Positions 54,271 to 63,876 of a DNA stretch of 64,000 nt are shown in pieces. This DNA comes from Pseudomonadota bacterium (GTDB taxonomy: Bacteria; Pseudomonadota; Alphaproteobacteria; Rhizobiales; Beijerinckiaceae), in the NCBI GenBank assembly GCA_021813805.1, contig JAKAJL010000001.1:120870-184869 (forward strand), read 5' to 3'. The position numbers were made by a program, and so were the translations under genes. The notes under the pieces are model-generated. The model did not search any database, was not told the DNA's origin, and saw nothing but the letters and a program-made list of their open reading frames with translations. Each line of letters begins with the position of its first letter. Positions within the stretch are counted from its first letter, which is position 1.

Positions 54271-54915
54271 ATGATCGTGGGCGTGCTGAACCAGAAGGGC
54301 GGCGTCGGCAAGACGACGGTCGCGGTCAATCTCGCATCCTGTTTCAGCCGGTCCGGCCAGCAGACCCTGCTGGTGGACGCCGATCCGCAGGGCAGCGCCC
54401 TCGCGTGGTCAGGGGCGCGGCAGATCGATGCCGAATTCGTGGTGGTCGGCATGGCGAAGCCGACGCTTCATCGCGAAATCCCGGCTTTGGCGAGAAATTA
54501 CGACATTGTGGTGATCGACGGCGCGCCGCGTGTGAATGAACTGGGCCGCGCCGCGATCATGGCCAGCGACCTGGTGCTGATCCCGGTCCAGCCCTCTCCC
54601 TATGACGTTTGGGCCGCCGCCGACACGGTCCAGCTCATCCGCGAGGCGCGGCAGTTCAAGGAGTCGCTGCGCGCCGCCTTCCTCATCAACCGCAAGATCG
54701 CCAACAGCGCGATCGGGCGCGATTTTCACGCCGCATTGGCGCAGTTTCCCGAAACGCCGGTTCTCGACGCCGCCCTCGTCCAGAGGGTGGTTTACGCCGA
54801 AAGCGCCGCGCGCGGTCTTTCCGTGCTGGAAGCCGCCCCGCGCGGCGAGGCCGCCCGCGAGATTCAACGTCTGGCCGAACTGATCGTCGCCGATAAGGAG
54901 AGACAGGCCGCATGA
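54271..54915 (+). CDS. ParA/MinD-type ATPase, solitary
   Basis: 214 residues, compact. Deviant Walker A NQKGGVGKTTVAVNL at 7-21, Walker A' DADPQGSALAW, and VVIDGAPRVNEL as Walker B. No N-terminal HTH, unlike plasmid type Ia ParA. ParA-type ATPases position DNA or protein cargo using the nucleoid. No parB, parS array or plasmid replication gene is near. It overlaps a small unrecognised gene by four bases (ATGA), probably its partner. Plasmid-type annotations (ParA family partition ATPase) would apply but the cargo is unknown. Confidence 0.9.
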   Translation: MIVGVLNQKGGVGKTTVAVNLASCFSRSGQQTLLVDADPQGSALAWSGARQIDAEFVVVGMAKPTLHREIPALARNYDIVVIDGAPRVNELGRAAIMASDLVLIPVQPSPYDVWAAADTVQLIREARQFKESLRAAFLINRKIANSAIGRDFHAALAQFPETPVLDAALVQRVVYAESAARGLSVLEAAPRGEAAREIQRLAELIVADKERQAA

Positions 54916-55238
54916 GCCGCAAGAACATTCAGATCAGCCTTCCCCCCGTCCCGTTCGAGGCGTCGGCGCACAATAAAATGGGCGCCCGGAGCGGAGCTGA
55001 AGAAGGAATCGATTCCTGGGTCGCGCAGGCGCAGGACACGCCCCGGATGTTCGCCGAGGACGCTTTTTCGCCTGCGGGCTCCGGTGAAGGCGTCACCATC
55101 AACGTCCGCCTTTCGCCTGAGCCCGACTGGGCCGAGGCGGCGAAAATCTATTGGTTTCTGCCCCAGGCGGCTTTGTGGTTCTGGACCTTCGGCATGGCCC
55201 GGAAAGCGATGCGCTTTTCCCCGATCGGGCGACGCTGA
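54912..55238 (+). CDS. Small protein coupled to the ParA ATPase
   Basis: 108 residues. The N-terminus is basic and likely disordered (MSRKNIQISLPP), the middle is low-complexity, and near residues 73-96 there is an aromatic hydrophobic stretch (IYWFLPQAALWFWTFGMA) followed by a basic tail. This is the layout of small ParA partners (flexible, basic N-terminal activator plus a cargo or membrane-binding end), but I do not recognise the family. It is translationally coupled to the ParA gene and ends one base before the convergent phosphopantetheinyl transferase. Confidence 0.75.
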   Translation: MSRKNIQISLPPVPFEASAHNKMGARSGAEEGIDSWVAQAQDTPRMFAEDAFSPAGSGEGVTINVRLSPEPDWAEAAKIYWFLPQAALWFWTFGMARKAMRFSPIGRR

Positions 55239-55865
55239 TCAGGCTTCCCGCGCCGCGAGCGCGACGATCTTGGCGCCGCCTTCCCATGCGAACAGGCAGC
55301 GCCCGCCGAATTTCGTTCGGGCGCGGCCAGAGCCGAGATCGATTTCGATGTCGTGAAAATCGAGAAAACGCCGGTCGGCGGGAAAAAGCGCCTTAAAAGC
55401 CGCCTCTTTGACGACGAACAGGACACGGCGCCGGAGGAGGGCCAGATCATAGCGCGCACACTCGGCTGGCGTCGCGACCAGTTCGAGCAGCTCCGACGCC
55501 AGCGGCGCGTCAGGCTCCAGATCGGCGCCGAGCGCGGAGATTTTTTCCGACCGCGCGACCGCCGCCAGCGCATGGGTCTCATCATGGGCGAGAGAGCCCG
55601 CGAAGCCGGGCGGCCAAAGCGGAACGCCGTCGCCATCCCGGCCGATCGCGCAGGGCCGCGCGCCGAATTCCGCCAGCAAATTCCGCGCCAGCGCGCGCGC
55701 GGCTCCGCTCGCCCGCCGCCGCTCGAGCCGCAGGGCCGCGAGCGCCTCCGCCTCTTCCGGCCAAAGGCGGACTTCGTCGCCGGGCGCGATCGCCCGCGCG
55801 CCGATCCTGATGCCATGGCGTTCCGCGAAAGTCTGGAGCGCGCCGCCGGGAGCGGGGAAAATCAT
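55239..55865 (-). CDS. 4'-phosphopantetheinyl transferase (EntD/Sfp-like)
   Basis: 208 residues. The magnesium-binding GADLEPD and the FVVKEAAFKALFP motif are the marks of the family. It transfers phosphopantetheine from CoA to carrier proteins of siderophore, polyketide or fatty-acid enzymes. No such gene cluster is within the window, so the substrate is elsewhere. Confidence 0.88.
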   Translation of the reverse strand: MIFPAPGGALQTFAERHGIRIGARAIAPGDEVRLWPEEAEALAALRLERRRASGAARALARNLLAEFGARPCAIGRDGDGVPLWPPGFAGSLAHDETHALAAVARSEKISALGADLEPDAPLASELLELVATPAECARYDLALLRRRVLFVVKEAAFKALFPADRRFLDFHDIEIDLGSGRARTKFGGRCLFAWEGGAKIVALAAREA

Positions 55866-55904
55866 CGCGCAAGTCTATCGCGAGAGCGCGGGGCGGGAAA
55901 GGCG

Positions 55905-56699
55905 ATGCGCGCGACCGAACAAAATGCTATGGCCCCGCGCGTGAAGAAATTTATCGCTCTTGTCGCCGGCCTTGTCGCGGTCGCCGGCGCCGCCCGCCCG
56001 GCGGCCTCCTTCGAGGGGCTGGCCTTTGGGCGCAATGGCTTGTGGGGCGTCGTCCACGGCGTCTGTTCCCCGATGAGCCGGCTCACCGGCTTGCCCGCGC
56101 CCTGTCTCGCCGTCGATCATGCGCGGGGCTTCGCCACTTTGCGGGCGCCCGACGAGGCGACCCATATCATCGTCACCCCGCTCGTCCGGGTCTCCGGGAT
56201 CGAGAGCCCGGCGCTGCTGCGCAAGGACGCGCCCAATTATTGGGCCGACGCCTGGAGCGAGCGCCATTGGGTCGAGGAGGGCGCGGGCCGGCCGCTCGCC
56301 TGGAGCGATATCGGCATGGCGATCAATTCCCGCGCCGGGCGCAGCCAGGACCAGCTCCATATCCATGTCGATTGCGTCAAGCCGGAGATCAAAACGGATC
56401 TCGCCCGCGCCGCGAGAGGCCGGAAAGGCTGGTTCGAAATCAATTTGCGCCCGACTGCGGGCCGCTACCACGGCCGCGCCTTGAGCGCGGGTGAGCTTGA
56501 CCGCAACATTTTCCGCATGGTCGCCCTGGAAATTCCCCGCGCCCGCGACAATATGGCGGGCGAAACCATCGCCGTGATCGGACTGGACGAGCCCCCGGCT
56601 GGGCGCGGCTTCCTGCTGCTCGCCGCCGGCGGCGGCGGCCACGCCGAGGAACTGCTTGACCATCAATGCCGGATCGGGAGAAACGTCCCGTCCGAATGA
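55905..56699 (+). CDS. cdh: CDP-diacylglycerol pyrophosphatase
   Basis: 264 residues from ATG 55905 (another ATG at 55929 is possible). An N-terminal membrane anchor (LVAGLVAVAGAARPAASF) is followed by the Cdh core: VCSPMSRLTGLPAPCLAV, the SQDQLHIHVDCVKP motif with the HxH, and WADAWSERHW. It hydrolyses CDP-diacylglycerol to phosphatidate and CMP at the inner membrane. It is followed by an FmdB protein. Confidence 0.88.
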   Translation: MRATEQNAMAPRVKKFIALVAGLVAVAGAARPAASFEGLAFGRNGLWGVVHGVCSPMSRLTGLPAPCLAVDHARGFATLRAPDEATHIIVTPLVRVSGIESPALLRKDAPNYWADAWSERHWVEEGAGRPLAWSDIGMAINSRAGRSQDQLHIHVDCVKPEIKTDLARAARGRKGWFEINLRPTAGRYHGRALSAGELDRNIFRMVALEIPRARDNMAGETIAVIGLDEPPAGRGFLLLAAGGGGHAEELLDHQCRIGRNVPSE

Positions 56700-56718
56700 A
56701 CCTGAACGAGGATTGCCT

Positions 56719-56943
56719 ATGCCGATCTACAGTTACGAATGCAAAAAATGCGGCGCGCATTTCCAGACCTTGGTGCGCTCCGGCGACGAACCGGTCTGCC
56801 CCACCTGCGGTGCGGCCGAGCTTGAGCAGCAATTGTCGCTGATCGCTTCGCCGGCGCGCGGCGGCGACAATGACGCGGCGCCGTCCTGCGGCGCCGACGG
56901 CGGAGCCTGCGCAACCTGTCCGGCGGCCTCGATGTTCAACTGA
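56719..56943 (+). CDS. FmdB-family zinc ribbon protein
   Basis: 74 residues from ATG 56719 (PIYSYECKKCGAHFQT...). A zinc ribbon formed by CKKC and CPTC is followed by a low-complexity Cys-containing tail (CGADGGACATCPAASMFN). FmdB proteins are putative regulators. It precedes the ICMT-like gene by 17 bp. Confidence 0.9.
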   Translation: MPIYSYECKKCGAHFQTLVRSGDEPVCPTCGAAELEQQLSLIASPARGGDNDAAPSCGADGGACATCPAASMFN

Positions 56944-56960
56944 CCAGAAGGGAGGCGGCG

Positions 56961-57635
56961 ATGTCGGCGGGCGAGCGTTTTACCGGCGTCACTCGCGCCG
57001 CCGCGCTCCTTGGCGGCGCCTGCGCCTATTTTGTCTTGCCGATCTGGGGATGGGGCGGCGTCGCGCCCTTCCTGGCCCATCCCGCCTTCTGGGCCCTGAC
57101 CATCGTCTATTTCGGCCTGGCCGCCATCGCTCTCTTCGTCGGCGGCAATCTCTCGCCGGGCGTCAAGGAGGACCGCGACAATCGCTGGGTCCTCGCGGCG
57201 TTCGGCCTGCTGAGCCTCGCCAACGGGTTTTTGCCGGCCTGGGGCGACCGCCGCGACATTCTCTCGCTTGGCGGCGACGGGCTGCGCCGGATCGGGATCG
57301 CGCTTTTCGCGCTCGGCGGCTGGCTGCGCCTCTGGCCGGTGGCCACGCTCGGCGACAGATTTTCGGGCCTCGTCGCGATCCAGCCCGGCCACCGGCTCGT
57401 GACCAGCGGCGTTTATCGGTTCATCCGCCATCCGTCCTATCTCGGGCTGATGGTCAGCTCCCTCGGCTGGTCCCTGGTTTTCCGTTCGGGAATCGGCGTC
57501 ATCATCACCGCTTTGACCCTGCCGCCTTTGCTGGCGCGCATCGACTCGGAAGAAAAGCTGCTGCGATCGCATTTCGGCGCGGACTATGACGCCTATCGCG
57601 CCCGAACCTGGCGCATGATTCCCGGGCTGTGGTAG
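56961..57635 (+). CDS. Isoprenylcysteine carboxyl methyltransferase-like membrane protein
   Basis: 224 residues. Five or more membrane helices, and a C-terminal methyltransferase core with SGVYRFIRHPSYLGLMVSSLG and the EEKLLRSHFGADYDAYRAR segment that binds SAM in ICMT/PEMT proteins. The substrate in bacteria is mostly unknown (lipids or small molecules). It is preceded by FmdB and followed by an SDR on the same strand. Confidence 0.88.
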   Translation: MSAGERFTGVTRAAALLGGACAYFVLPIWGWGGVAPFLAHPAFWALTIVYFGLAAIALFVGGNLSPGVKEDRDNRWVLAAFGLLSLANGFLPAWGDRRDILSLGGDGLRRIGIALFALGGWLRLWPVATLGDRFSGLVAIQPGHRLVTSGVYRFIRHPSYLGLMVSSLGWSLVFRSGIGVIITALTLPPLLARIDSEEKLLRSHFGADYDAYRARTWRMIPGLW

Positions 57636-57687
57636 CGGCATGCGCAATCGCGCCGATAATCCGGGCGCACAAAGACGGGACCTTTCC

Positions 57688-58449
57688 ATGAAAACCATTC
57701 TGATCACCGGGGCGACCGCCGGCTTCGGCGCGGCATTCGCCCGCCGCTTCGTCAAGGACGGCCATCGCGTCATCGCCACGGGGCGGCGGGTCGAGCGGTT
57801 GACCGCGCTCGGCGAAGAATTCGGCGACGCCGTTCTTGCGCTGCCGCTCGACATGACCGAGAGGAAAGAAGTGGATGGTTTCGTCGACGGCCTGCCGGAG
57901 GGCTGGCGGCGAATTGACGTGCTGATCAACAACGCCGGTCTGGCGCTCGGCCTCAACCCCGCCTGGGAATGCGACCTCGCCGACTGGGACCGGATGATCG
58001 CCACCAACATCACCGGCCTTGTCCATCTCACCCACGCCGTTTTGCCGCAAATGGTCGCGCGCGACGACGGGCTGATCATCAATCTCGGCTCGATCGCAGG
58101 CGACTATCCTTATCCCGGCGGCAATGTCTATGGCGCGACGAAAGCCTTCGTCCTGCAATTCTCGCTCAATCTGCGCGCCGATCTCGTCGGCAGGAACGTC
58201 CGGGTGACCAATATCGAGCCCGGCCTCGTCACCGGCTCGGAATTCTCGGTCGTGCGCTTCGGCGGCGATGCGGCGAGGGCGGCGGCGCTCTATGCCGACA
58301 ACGAGCCGCTGACGGCGGAAGACATAGCAGAAACGGCGGCATGGCTGGTGAGCCTGCCGCCGCATGTCAATATCAACCGGATCGAGATGATGCCGACGTC
58401 TCAGGCGAGCAGCGCGCTCGCCGTCAAGAAGGGGACTCCCCCGACCTGA
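57688..58449 (+). CDS. Short-chain dehydrogenase, YdfG-like
   Basis: 253 residues from ATG 57688. The SDR pattern is TGATAGFGAAFARRF, LINNAGLALG, the catalytic Ser in NLGSIAGDYPY and YGATKAF. Most similar to the YdfG/3-hydroxy acid dehydrogenase group, which uses NADP+ to oxidise serine-like hydroxy acids. Convergent with trxA. Confidence 0.88.
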   Translation: MKTILITGATAGFGAAFARRFVKDGHRVIATGRRVERLTALGEEFGDAVLALPLDMTERKEVDGFVDGLPEGWRRIDVLINNAGLALGLNPAWECDLADWDRMIATNITGLVHLTHAVLPQMVARDDGLIINLGSIAGDYPYPGGNVYGATKAFVLQFSLNLRADLVGRNVRVTNIEPGLVTGSEFSVVRFGGDAARAAALYADNEPLTAEDIAETAAWLVSLPPHVNINRIEMMPTSQASSALAVKKGTPPT

Positions 58450-58480
58450 CCCTCGCCCGCAAGGGCGAAGGAAAATTGGG

Positions 58481-58801
58481 TCAGATCGCGGCGTTGATCC
58501 ATTTGGCCAATTCGCCCTTGGGCGCGGCGCCGACCTTCTGCGACGTCACCTTGCCGCCCTTGAACAGCATCAGGGTCGGGATCGAGCGAATGCCGAGCTT
58601 GCCGGCGACGCCGGGATTTTCATCGACGTTCAGCTTAACGATCTTGACCTTGCCGTCGTAATCCTTCGCCAGTTCCTCGAGCGACGGGCCGATCATCTTG
58701 CACGGACCGCACCATTCCGCCCAGAAATCCACGACGACCGGCACGTCGGACTTCAAAACGTCGGATTCGAAAGTGGCGTCGGAAACTTTGACGGTGGACA
58801 T
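58481..58801 (-). CDS. trxA: Thioredoxin
   Basis: 106 residues from ATG 58801 (the open frame continues upstream without support). Active site WCGPC in [14 protein letters not shown], cis-Pro in [11 protein letters not shown] general cytoplasmic disulfide reductase. Its length is standard. Confidence 0.96.
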   Translation of the reverse strand: MSTVKVSDATFESDVLKSDVPVVVDFWAEWCGPCKMIGPSLEELAKDYDGKVKIVKLNVDENPGVAGKLGIRSIPTLMLFKGGKVTSQKVGAAPKGELAKWINAAI

Positions 58802-58920
58802 GAAAACCTCTCGTAGGGGGAATCGGATCCCAGAGCGGGATGAGACTGAGGCCAAAGTAGGTAGGGCATGTTCCGGCGTCAAGCGCACTGGCGCCGCAGC
58901 ACATTTGCGGCTTGGCAAAA

Positions 58921-60951
58921 TCAAGCCGTAAACACGCCCTTGGTGAGAAATTTGCGCGGCCTGGAATCGCGTCGGGCGCTTTTCGGCGCGGGAGCCCGGC
59001 CCTTCGGCTCAAAACCCGCCGGCTGCCAGGGCGGCACGAGATGTCTCTTGCCGGGGCCGATCAGATCGGCGCGGCCCATGCTTTTCAGCGCCTCGCGCAG
59101 CATCGGCCAGTTTTCCGGATCGTGATAGCGCAAAAAGGCCTTGTGCAGTCGGCGCTGGCGCAGTCCCTTGACGGCGGAGACTTTTTCGGACGCGCCATGG
59201 CGCACCGGCTTCAGCGGATTGAAGCCCGAATGATACATGGCGGTGGCGAGCGCCATGGGCGAGGGCAAAAAAGTCTGGACCTGATCGGCGCGGTAATTGT
59301 TGCGCTTGAGCCAGAGCGCGAGATTCATCATGTCCTCGTCGCTCGTGCCCGGGTGCGCCGCGATGAAATAGGGAATGAGGTAATATTCCTTGCCCGCCTC
59401 GCGCGCCGCCTTGTCGAACAGGGCCTTGAAGCGATCATAGGCGCCGATCCCCGGCTTCATCATCTTGGAGAGCGGGCCGTCCTCGGTGTGCTCCGGCGCG
59501 ATCTTCAGATAGCCGCCGACATGATGCGTCACCAGTTCGCGCACATAGGCCGGGCTTTTCACCGCAAGATCGTAGCGCACGCCCGAAGCGACCATCACCT
59601 TTTTCACACCCTTGATCGCCCGCGCCTTCTGGTAAAGCTCGATCAAAGCGTCATGGCTGGTGTTCAGATTCTTGCAGATGTCGGGAAAGACGCAGGACAG
59701 CCGGCGGCAGACGCTTTCCGTCTTTTTGTCCCTGCAGGCCATGCGGTACATATTGGCGGTCGGCCCGCCGATGTCCGAAATGATCCCGGTAAAACCGTCG
59801 GTCTTGTCGCGGATGTCCTCGATCTCTTTCAGAATCGAGGCCTGTGAGCGGCTCTGGATGATCCGGCCCTCGTGTTCGGTGATCGAACAGAAGGAACAGC
59901 CGCCGAAACAGCCGCGCATGATCGTCACCGAATGTCGGATCATCTCCCAGGCCGGGATTTTCGCGCCCTCGTAAGATGGATGCGGCCCGCGCGCGTAGGG
60001 CAGGCCATAGACGCCGTCCATTTCCGGCGTGGTCAGCGGAATGGGCGGCGCGGTCAGCCAGATCTCCTTGTCGCCATGCCTCTGGACCAGGGGTCTGGCG
60101 TTGCCGGGGTTGCTCTCCTTGTGCAGCACGCGCGAGGCGCGGGCGTAGGCCTCCGGCTCGGCGACGACCTGTTCATAGGCCGGCAGGCGAACGACGACAT
60201 TTTCGCCCCTGACGTGAATCCCTTCGTCGCCGTCGAGGTTTTCCGCATGCGCCTCGGCCCAGCCCTCCGGAATGGCGTCGCGCGGGATCGCCAGGCCGCG
60301 AATGTCGGAAAAATCCTGGCGAATGCCCTTTTTGGCGATGCGATGGGCGACCTCGACCAGAGCGCGCTCGGCATTGCCATAGAGCAGAAGATCGGCCTTT
60401 GCATCGAGCAGGATCGAGCGACGGATCTTGTCGGACCAGTAGTCGTAATGCGCGATGCGGCGCAGAGAGGCCTCGATGCCGCCGATGACGATCGGGGTTT
60501 CGGCAAAAGCCTCGCGGCAGCGCTGAGCATAGACGATCACCGCGCGGTCGGGCCTTCTGCCGCCCTCGCCGTGGGGCGTATAATTGTCGTTATGGCGCAA
60601 CCGCCGGTCGGAAGTGTAGCGATTGACCATCGAATCCATATTGCCCGCGGTCACGCCGAAGAAGAGATTGGGCTTTCCGAGCTGTTTGAAGTTTTCGGCG
60701 TTTTTCCAGTCCGGCTGGGCGATGATCCCGACGCGAAACCCCTGAGCCTCCAGCAGACGGCCGATGATCGCCATCCCAAAACTCGGATGGTCGATATAGG
60801 CGTCTCCGGTGACGAGGACGATGTCGCACGAATCCCAACCCAAAACGTCCATCTCGGCGCGCGACATGGGCAGGAATGGCGCGGTCCCGAAGCGGTGCGC
60901 CCAATATTTGCGGTAGGAAAACAGCGGTTTTTCCGCTTGCGCCGAAGTCAT
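58921..60951 (-). CDS. YgiQ family radical SAM protein
   Basis: 676 residues from ATG 60951. N-terminal domain with B12-binding-like fold, then the radical-SAM CxxxCxxC cluster in [21 protein letters not shown]-terminal Lys/Pro/Arg-rich tail follows. The UPF0313 YgiQ family is widespread and its reaction is unknown. It is upstream of trxA on the same strand. Confidence 0.93.
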   Translation of the reverse strand: MTSAQAEKPLFSYRKYWAHRFGTAPFLPMSRAEMDVLGWDSCDIVLVTGDAYIDHPSFGMAIIGRLLEAQGFRVGIIAQPDWKNAENFKQLGKPNLFFGVTAGNMDSMVNRYTSDRRLRHNDNYTPHGEGGRRPDRAVIVYAQRCREAFAETPIVIGGIEASLRRIAHYDYWSDKIRRSILLDAKADLLLYGNAERALVEVAHRIAKKGIRQDFSDIRGLAIPRDAIPEGWAEAHAENLDGDEGIHVRGENVVVRLPAYEQVVAEPEAYARASRVLHKESNPGNARPLVQRHGDKEIWLTAPPIPLTTPEMDGVYGLPYARGPHPSYEGAKIPAWEMIRHSVTIMRGCFGGCSFCSITEHEGRIIQSRSQASILKEIEDIRDKTDGFTGIISDIGGPTANMYRMACRDKKTESVCRRLSCVFPDICKNLNTSHDALIELYQKARAIKGVKKVMVASGVRYDLAVKSPAYVRELVTHHVGGYLKIAPEHTEDGPLSKMMKPGIGAYDRFKALFDKAAREAGKEYYLIPYFIAAHPGTSDEDMMNLALWLKRNNYRADQVQTFLPSPMALATAMYHSGFNPLKPVRHGASEKVSAVKGLRQRRLHKAFLRYHDPENWPMLREALKSMGRADLIGPGKRHLVPPWQPAGFEPKGRAPAPKSARRDSRPRKFLTKGVFTA

Positions 60952-61019
60952 GGAACGTCCTTGACGAAAATCCGGCGCGCTGTCCATCCGATAGAGCGCC
61001 GATCACGCCGATTTTACGG

Positions 61020-61883
61020 TCACTCGCCTTCCGCAACGAGCGCGCCGATCCCTTCGCGATACGTCGGATAAGCCAGGTCCAGATCGAGCAAAGCCTTCAT
61101 CCGCCGGTTCGAGACGCGCTTGTTCTCGCCATAGAAACTGCGCTGCATCGGGGTGAGCGGGGTTTCTTCGAAAGGCCTTTCGAGCGGAGGCTCCATCCCG
61201 AGAAGCTCGGCGGCGTAGGTCACCACATCCTGCGGCGGGGCCGGTTCATCGTCGGTGACATTATAGACTCCCCCCGGCGCCCGACCGGTGAAACAGGCGT
61301 CTATGGCCTGCGCGATATCCTCGACATGGATGCGGTTGAAGACCTGGCCGGGCTTGATCAGCCGCTTCGCCGTGCCTTCGCGCAATTTCACCAGAACATT
61401 GCGGTCAGGCCCGTAAATGCCGGAAAGACGCAGCACGTAGACCTCCTTGCCCGAGGCGCGGGCCAAGGCAAACCATTCCGCTTCCGCCGCGAGACGCTGG
61501 CGGCTGCGCAGATTCGAAGGTTTGGGCTGCGCGGTTTCGTCGATCCATTCGCCGCCATGGTCGCCATAAACGCCGATGGTCGAGAGATAGATGATCTTTT
61601 TAAGTTTCGGCGCGCTGGCGATTTCCTTGGCCAGTCGGCGCAGCGCTGGATCGCCGCTTTCGTCCGGTCCCGCGCTGACGAGCAGCGCATCGGCCTCCGC
61701 GACCGCCGCCGCCACACGCGGATCGACATTTTCGGCCGCGCCGTCGAAGGGAAGGAGCCTGACCCGGCCGAGCGTCTCCGACTTGGGGGCGCGTTTGGTG
61801 CCGGTCACCTCAGTGAACATTCTGGCGTGGTAGAGGCCGTAAAAACTCGCGGTATAGCCGAGACCGAAAATGACCAGTTTCAC
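61020..61883 (-). CDS. NAD-dependent epimerase/SDR-like protein (YeeZ-type)
   Basis: 287 residues. An atypical Rossmann motif near the N-terminus (IFGLGYTASFYG), IYLSTIGVYGDHGG, and a Y-less region around RQRLAAEAEWFA where classical SDRs have YxxxK. This matches the atypical SDR group of YeeZ. The function is unknown. It is three bases from the queG 3' end. Confidence 0.82.
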   Translation of the reverse strand: MKLVIFGLGYTASFYGLYHARMFTEVTGTKRAPKSETLGRVRLLPFDGAAENVDPRVAAAVAEADALLVSAGPDESGDPALRRLAKEIASAPKLKKIIYLSTIGVYGDHGGEWIDETAQPKPSNLRSRQRLAAEAEWFALARASGKEVYVLRLSGIYGPDRNVLVKLREGTAKRLIKPGQVFNRIHVEDIAQAIDACFTGRAPGGVYNVTDDEPAPPQDVVTYAAELLGMEPPLERPFEETPLTPMQRSFYGENKRVSNRRMKALLDLDLAYPTYREGIGALVAEGE

Positions 61884-61886
61884 CCT

Positions 61887-63008
61887 TCAACCCTCCCCCT
61901 CGATCGCGGAGTCCCATTCAGTGCGCACGCCCGCGTCCTGTTCGCCGGCCCGCCTTCGTTGCGCGAACCGGACGAATTCGTTGCGCGGCAAAAGCCGGGA
62001 CAGAGCCCAGACCGCCATGCCGCGCACCAGGGGCGAGATATGGTCGAGCCTCGCTTCAGCCAAGGGGGCGAGCGCCAAATCGCCGGAATTGCCGATCGCG
62101 ACCAGCACATTGCGCAGAAAACGGGCGTGGCCGATCCTTTTGACCGGGGAGCCGGCGAAAAAGGCGCGGAACCCCGCCTCGTCCAACGCCGCAAGGCGCG
62201 CGAGCGGCGGCGCGACGAGATCGGCGCGGGCCAAAAATTTTGCCTCATGGGTTCGCCGCGCGAATTTGTTCCACGGGCAGACGCCGAGGCAATCGTCGCA
62301 GCCATAGACCCGATTGCCGATTTTTGCGCGCAGTTCTCGCGGAATCTGGGCCCTGGCCTCGATGGTCAGGTAGGAAATGCACAGCCGCGCGTCGATTTTA
62401 TAGGGCGCATCCAATGCTCCCGTCGGACAGGCGTCGAGGCAGGCGCGGCAGTTTCCGCAATGATCGGCTTCCGCCGCGTCGGGGGGCAGCGCCAATGTCG
62501 TGAAAATGCTGCCGAGAAAAAGCCAGGAGCCGAAGTCGCGCGACACCAGATTTGTGTGCTTGCCCTGCCAGCCGAGTCCGGCGGCGTGCGCCAGCGGCTT
62601 TTCCATAACCGGCGCGGTATCCACGAAGACTTTTACCTCGCCTTCCTCCCCAAATTCTCGGGCGCGCGCCAGCAAGGCGGAGGCAAGAAGCTTGAGCTTG
62701 CCCTTGAGCACGTCGTGATAATCGCGATTTCGGGCATAGGCGGAAATGTTGCCGGCGCCGCGTTCGGCCAGAGTCGCCAGTGCGTTGCCGTCCGGGCCAT
62801 AATTCATGCCGAGCAGGATGATGGAGCGGACTTCGGGCCACAAATGTCGCGGGTCGCCGCGCCGGTCGCGTCTGTCCGCGAGCCAGGCCATGTCGCCCTG
62901 GCGTCCTTCGGCGAGAAAGGCGTCGAGCCGCGCCGGCGCCTCGGGGATCGCGTTGGGCGCGGCGATCCGACAGGCGTCGAAACCGAGGCGCGCGGCCTCG
63001 GCGCGCAA
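61887..63008 (-). CDS. queG: Epoxyqueuosine reductase
   Basis: About 373 residues if a TTG at 63008 is the start; an ATG at 63116 is a longer alternative but lies within the GST gene. Two [4Fe-4S] clusters are seen in CGNCRACLDACPTGAL and CDDCLGVCPWNKFA, with a cobalamin-binding core and a C-terminal HEAT-like region. It reduces epoxyqueuosine to queuosine in tRNA. It lies directly downstream of the GST gene. Confidence 0.93.
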   Translation of the reverse strand: MRAEAARLGFDACRIAAPNAIPEAPARLDAFLAEGRQGDMAWLADRRDRRGDPRHLWPEVRSIILLGMNYGPDGNALATLAERGAGNISAYARNRDYHDVLKGKLKLLASALLARAREFGEEGEVKVFVDTAPVMEKPLAHAAGLGWQGKHTNLVSRDFGSWLFLGSIFTTLALPPDAAEADHCGNCRACLDACPTGALDAPYKIDARLCISYLTIEARAQIPRELRAKIGNRVYGCDDCLGVCPWNKFARRTHEAKFLARADLVAPPLARLAALDEAGFRAFFAGSPVKRIGHARFLRNVLVAIGNSGDLALAPLAEARLDHISPLVRGMAVWALSRLLPRNEFVRFAQRRRAGEQDAGVRTEWDSAIEGEG

Positions 63009-63013
63009 GAAGG

Positions 63014-63706
63014 CTAAAAGTCGATCTCGGCGTAAATCGGATTGGCCGCCACGCCCGGCACGCGGTCCGCCAGCAGCGGGCGGAAACTCGGACGGCTTTT
63101 CATGCGCTGGTACCATGATTTGGCCGATTCTTCCTCGTCCCATGGCGCGTCGCCGAGGAAATCGACGCAGGACAGATGCGCCGCCGCCGCGAGATCGGCA
63201 TAAGTCATCTTGTCGCCCGCAAGCCACCGGCGCGTCGACTCCAGATAGGAAATATAGCGCAGATGATAGCGCACATTGGCTCGCGCCGCGCGCAAAAGCT
63301 CCATATCCGGTCCGCCGCCGCCGATCTCGGTGGCGGTGAAGCGCTTATAGACCTTTTCGGTCACCAGCCAGTTGCTGACCTCGTCGAAAAATTTCTCGTT
63401 GAACCAGGCCATCAGCCGGCGCACCTCGACCCGCGCGACAGGCGAAGGCGGCAGCAGACGATGGTCGCCGAGCCGCTCGCCGAGCGTTTCGTCGAGCCAT
63501 TCGGCGATCGGTCCCGCGCCGGGAATGACCAGGCCGTTGTCCTCGACCAGGACCGGGGTCTGGCCCGCCGGATCGAGCATGAGGAATTCGCGGCGCCGTT
63601 CATGGACCCGCTCCTCGATCAGATCCGCCTCGACGCCATATTCGCCCAGCGCGAGCCGGACGAAACGCGAATGCGGACAGAGCGGATGATGATAAAGCTG
63701 AGGCAT
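63014..63706 (-). CDS. Glutathione S-transferase family protein
   Basis: 230 residues. The N-terminal thioredoxin fold starts LYHHPLCPHSRFVRLALGEYG with the family's GQTPVLVED cis-Pro loop; the C-terminal helical domain has DKMTYADLAAAAHLSCVDFL. Its substrate is unknown. It may be co-transcribed with queG, since their coding ends are within about six bases. Confidence 0.93.
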   Translation of the reverse strand: MPQLYHHPLCPHSRFVRLALGEYGVEADLIEERVHERRREFLMLDPAGQTPVLVEDNGLVIPGAGPIAEWLDETLGERLGDHRLLPPSPVARVEVRRLMAWFNEKFFDEVSNWLVTEKVYKRFTATEIGGGGPDMELLRAARANVRYHLRYISYLESTRRWLAGDKMTYADLAAAAHLSCVDFLGDAPWDEEESAKSWYQRMKSRPSFRPLLADRVPGVAANPIYAEIDF

Positions 63707-63876
63707 GCCTGATCCGATACGACCCGTTTGATCGGGTGGAGCCCGTATAGAGGCGGCGCCGCGCGCTCACAAGACCGGATAGCCGATAAAAGTTTAACAG
63801 TTCCTTGCCTGTGGGTCTCGATCCGTTTCGCGCAGAACAAAAAGCTGAAGCCTGACTGCGACTATGGCCCGGCGGC

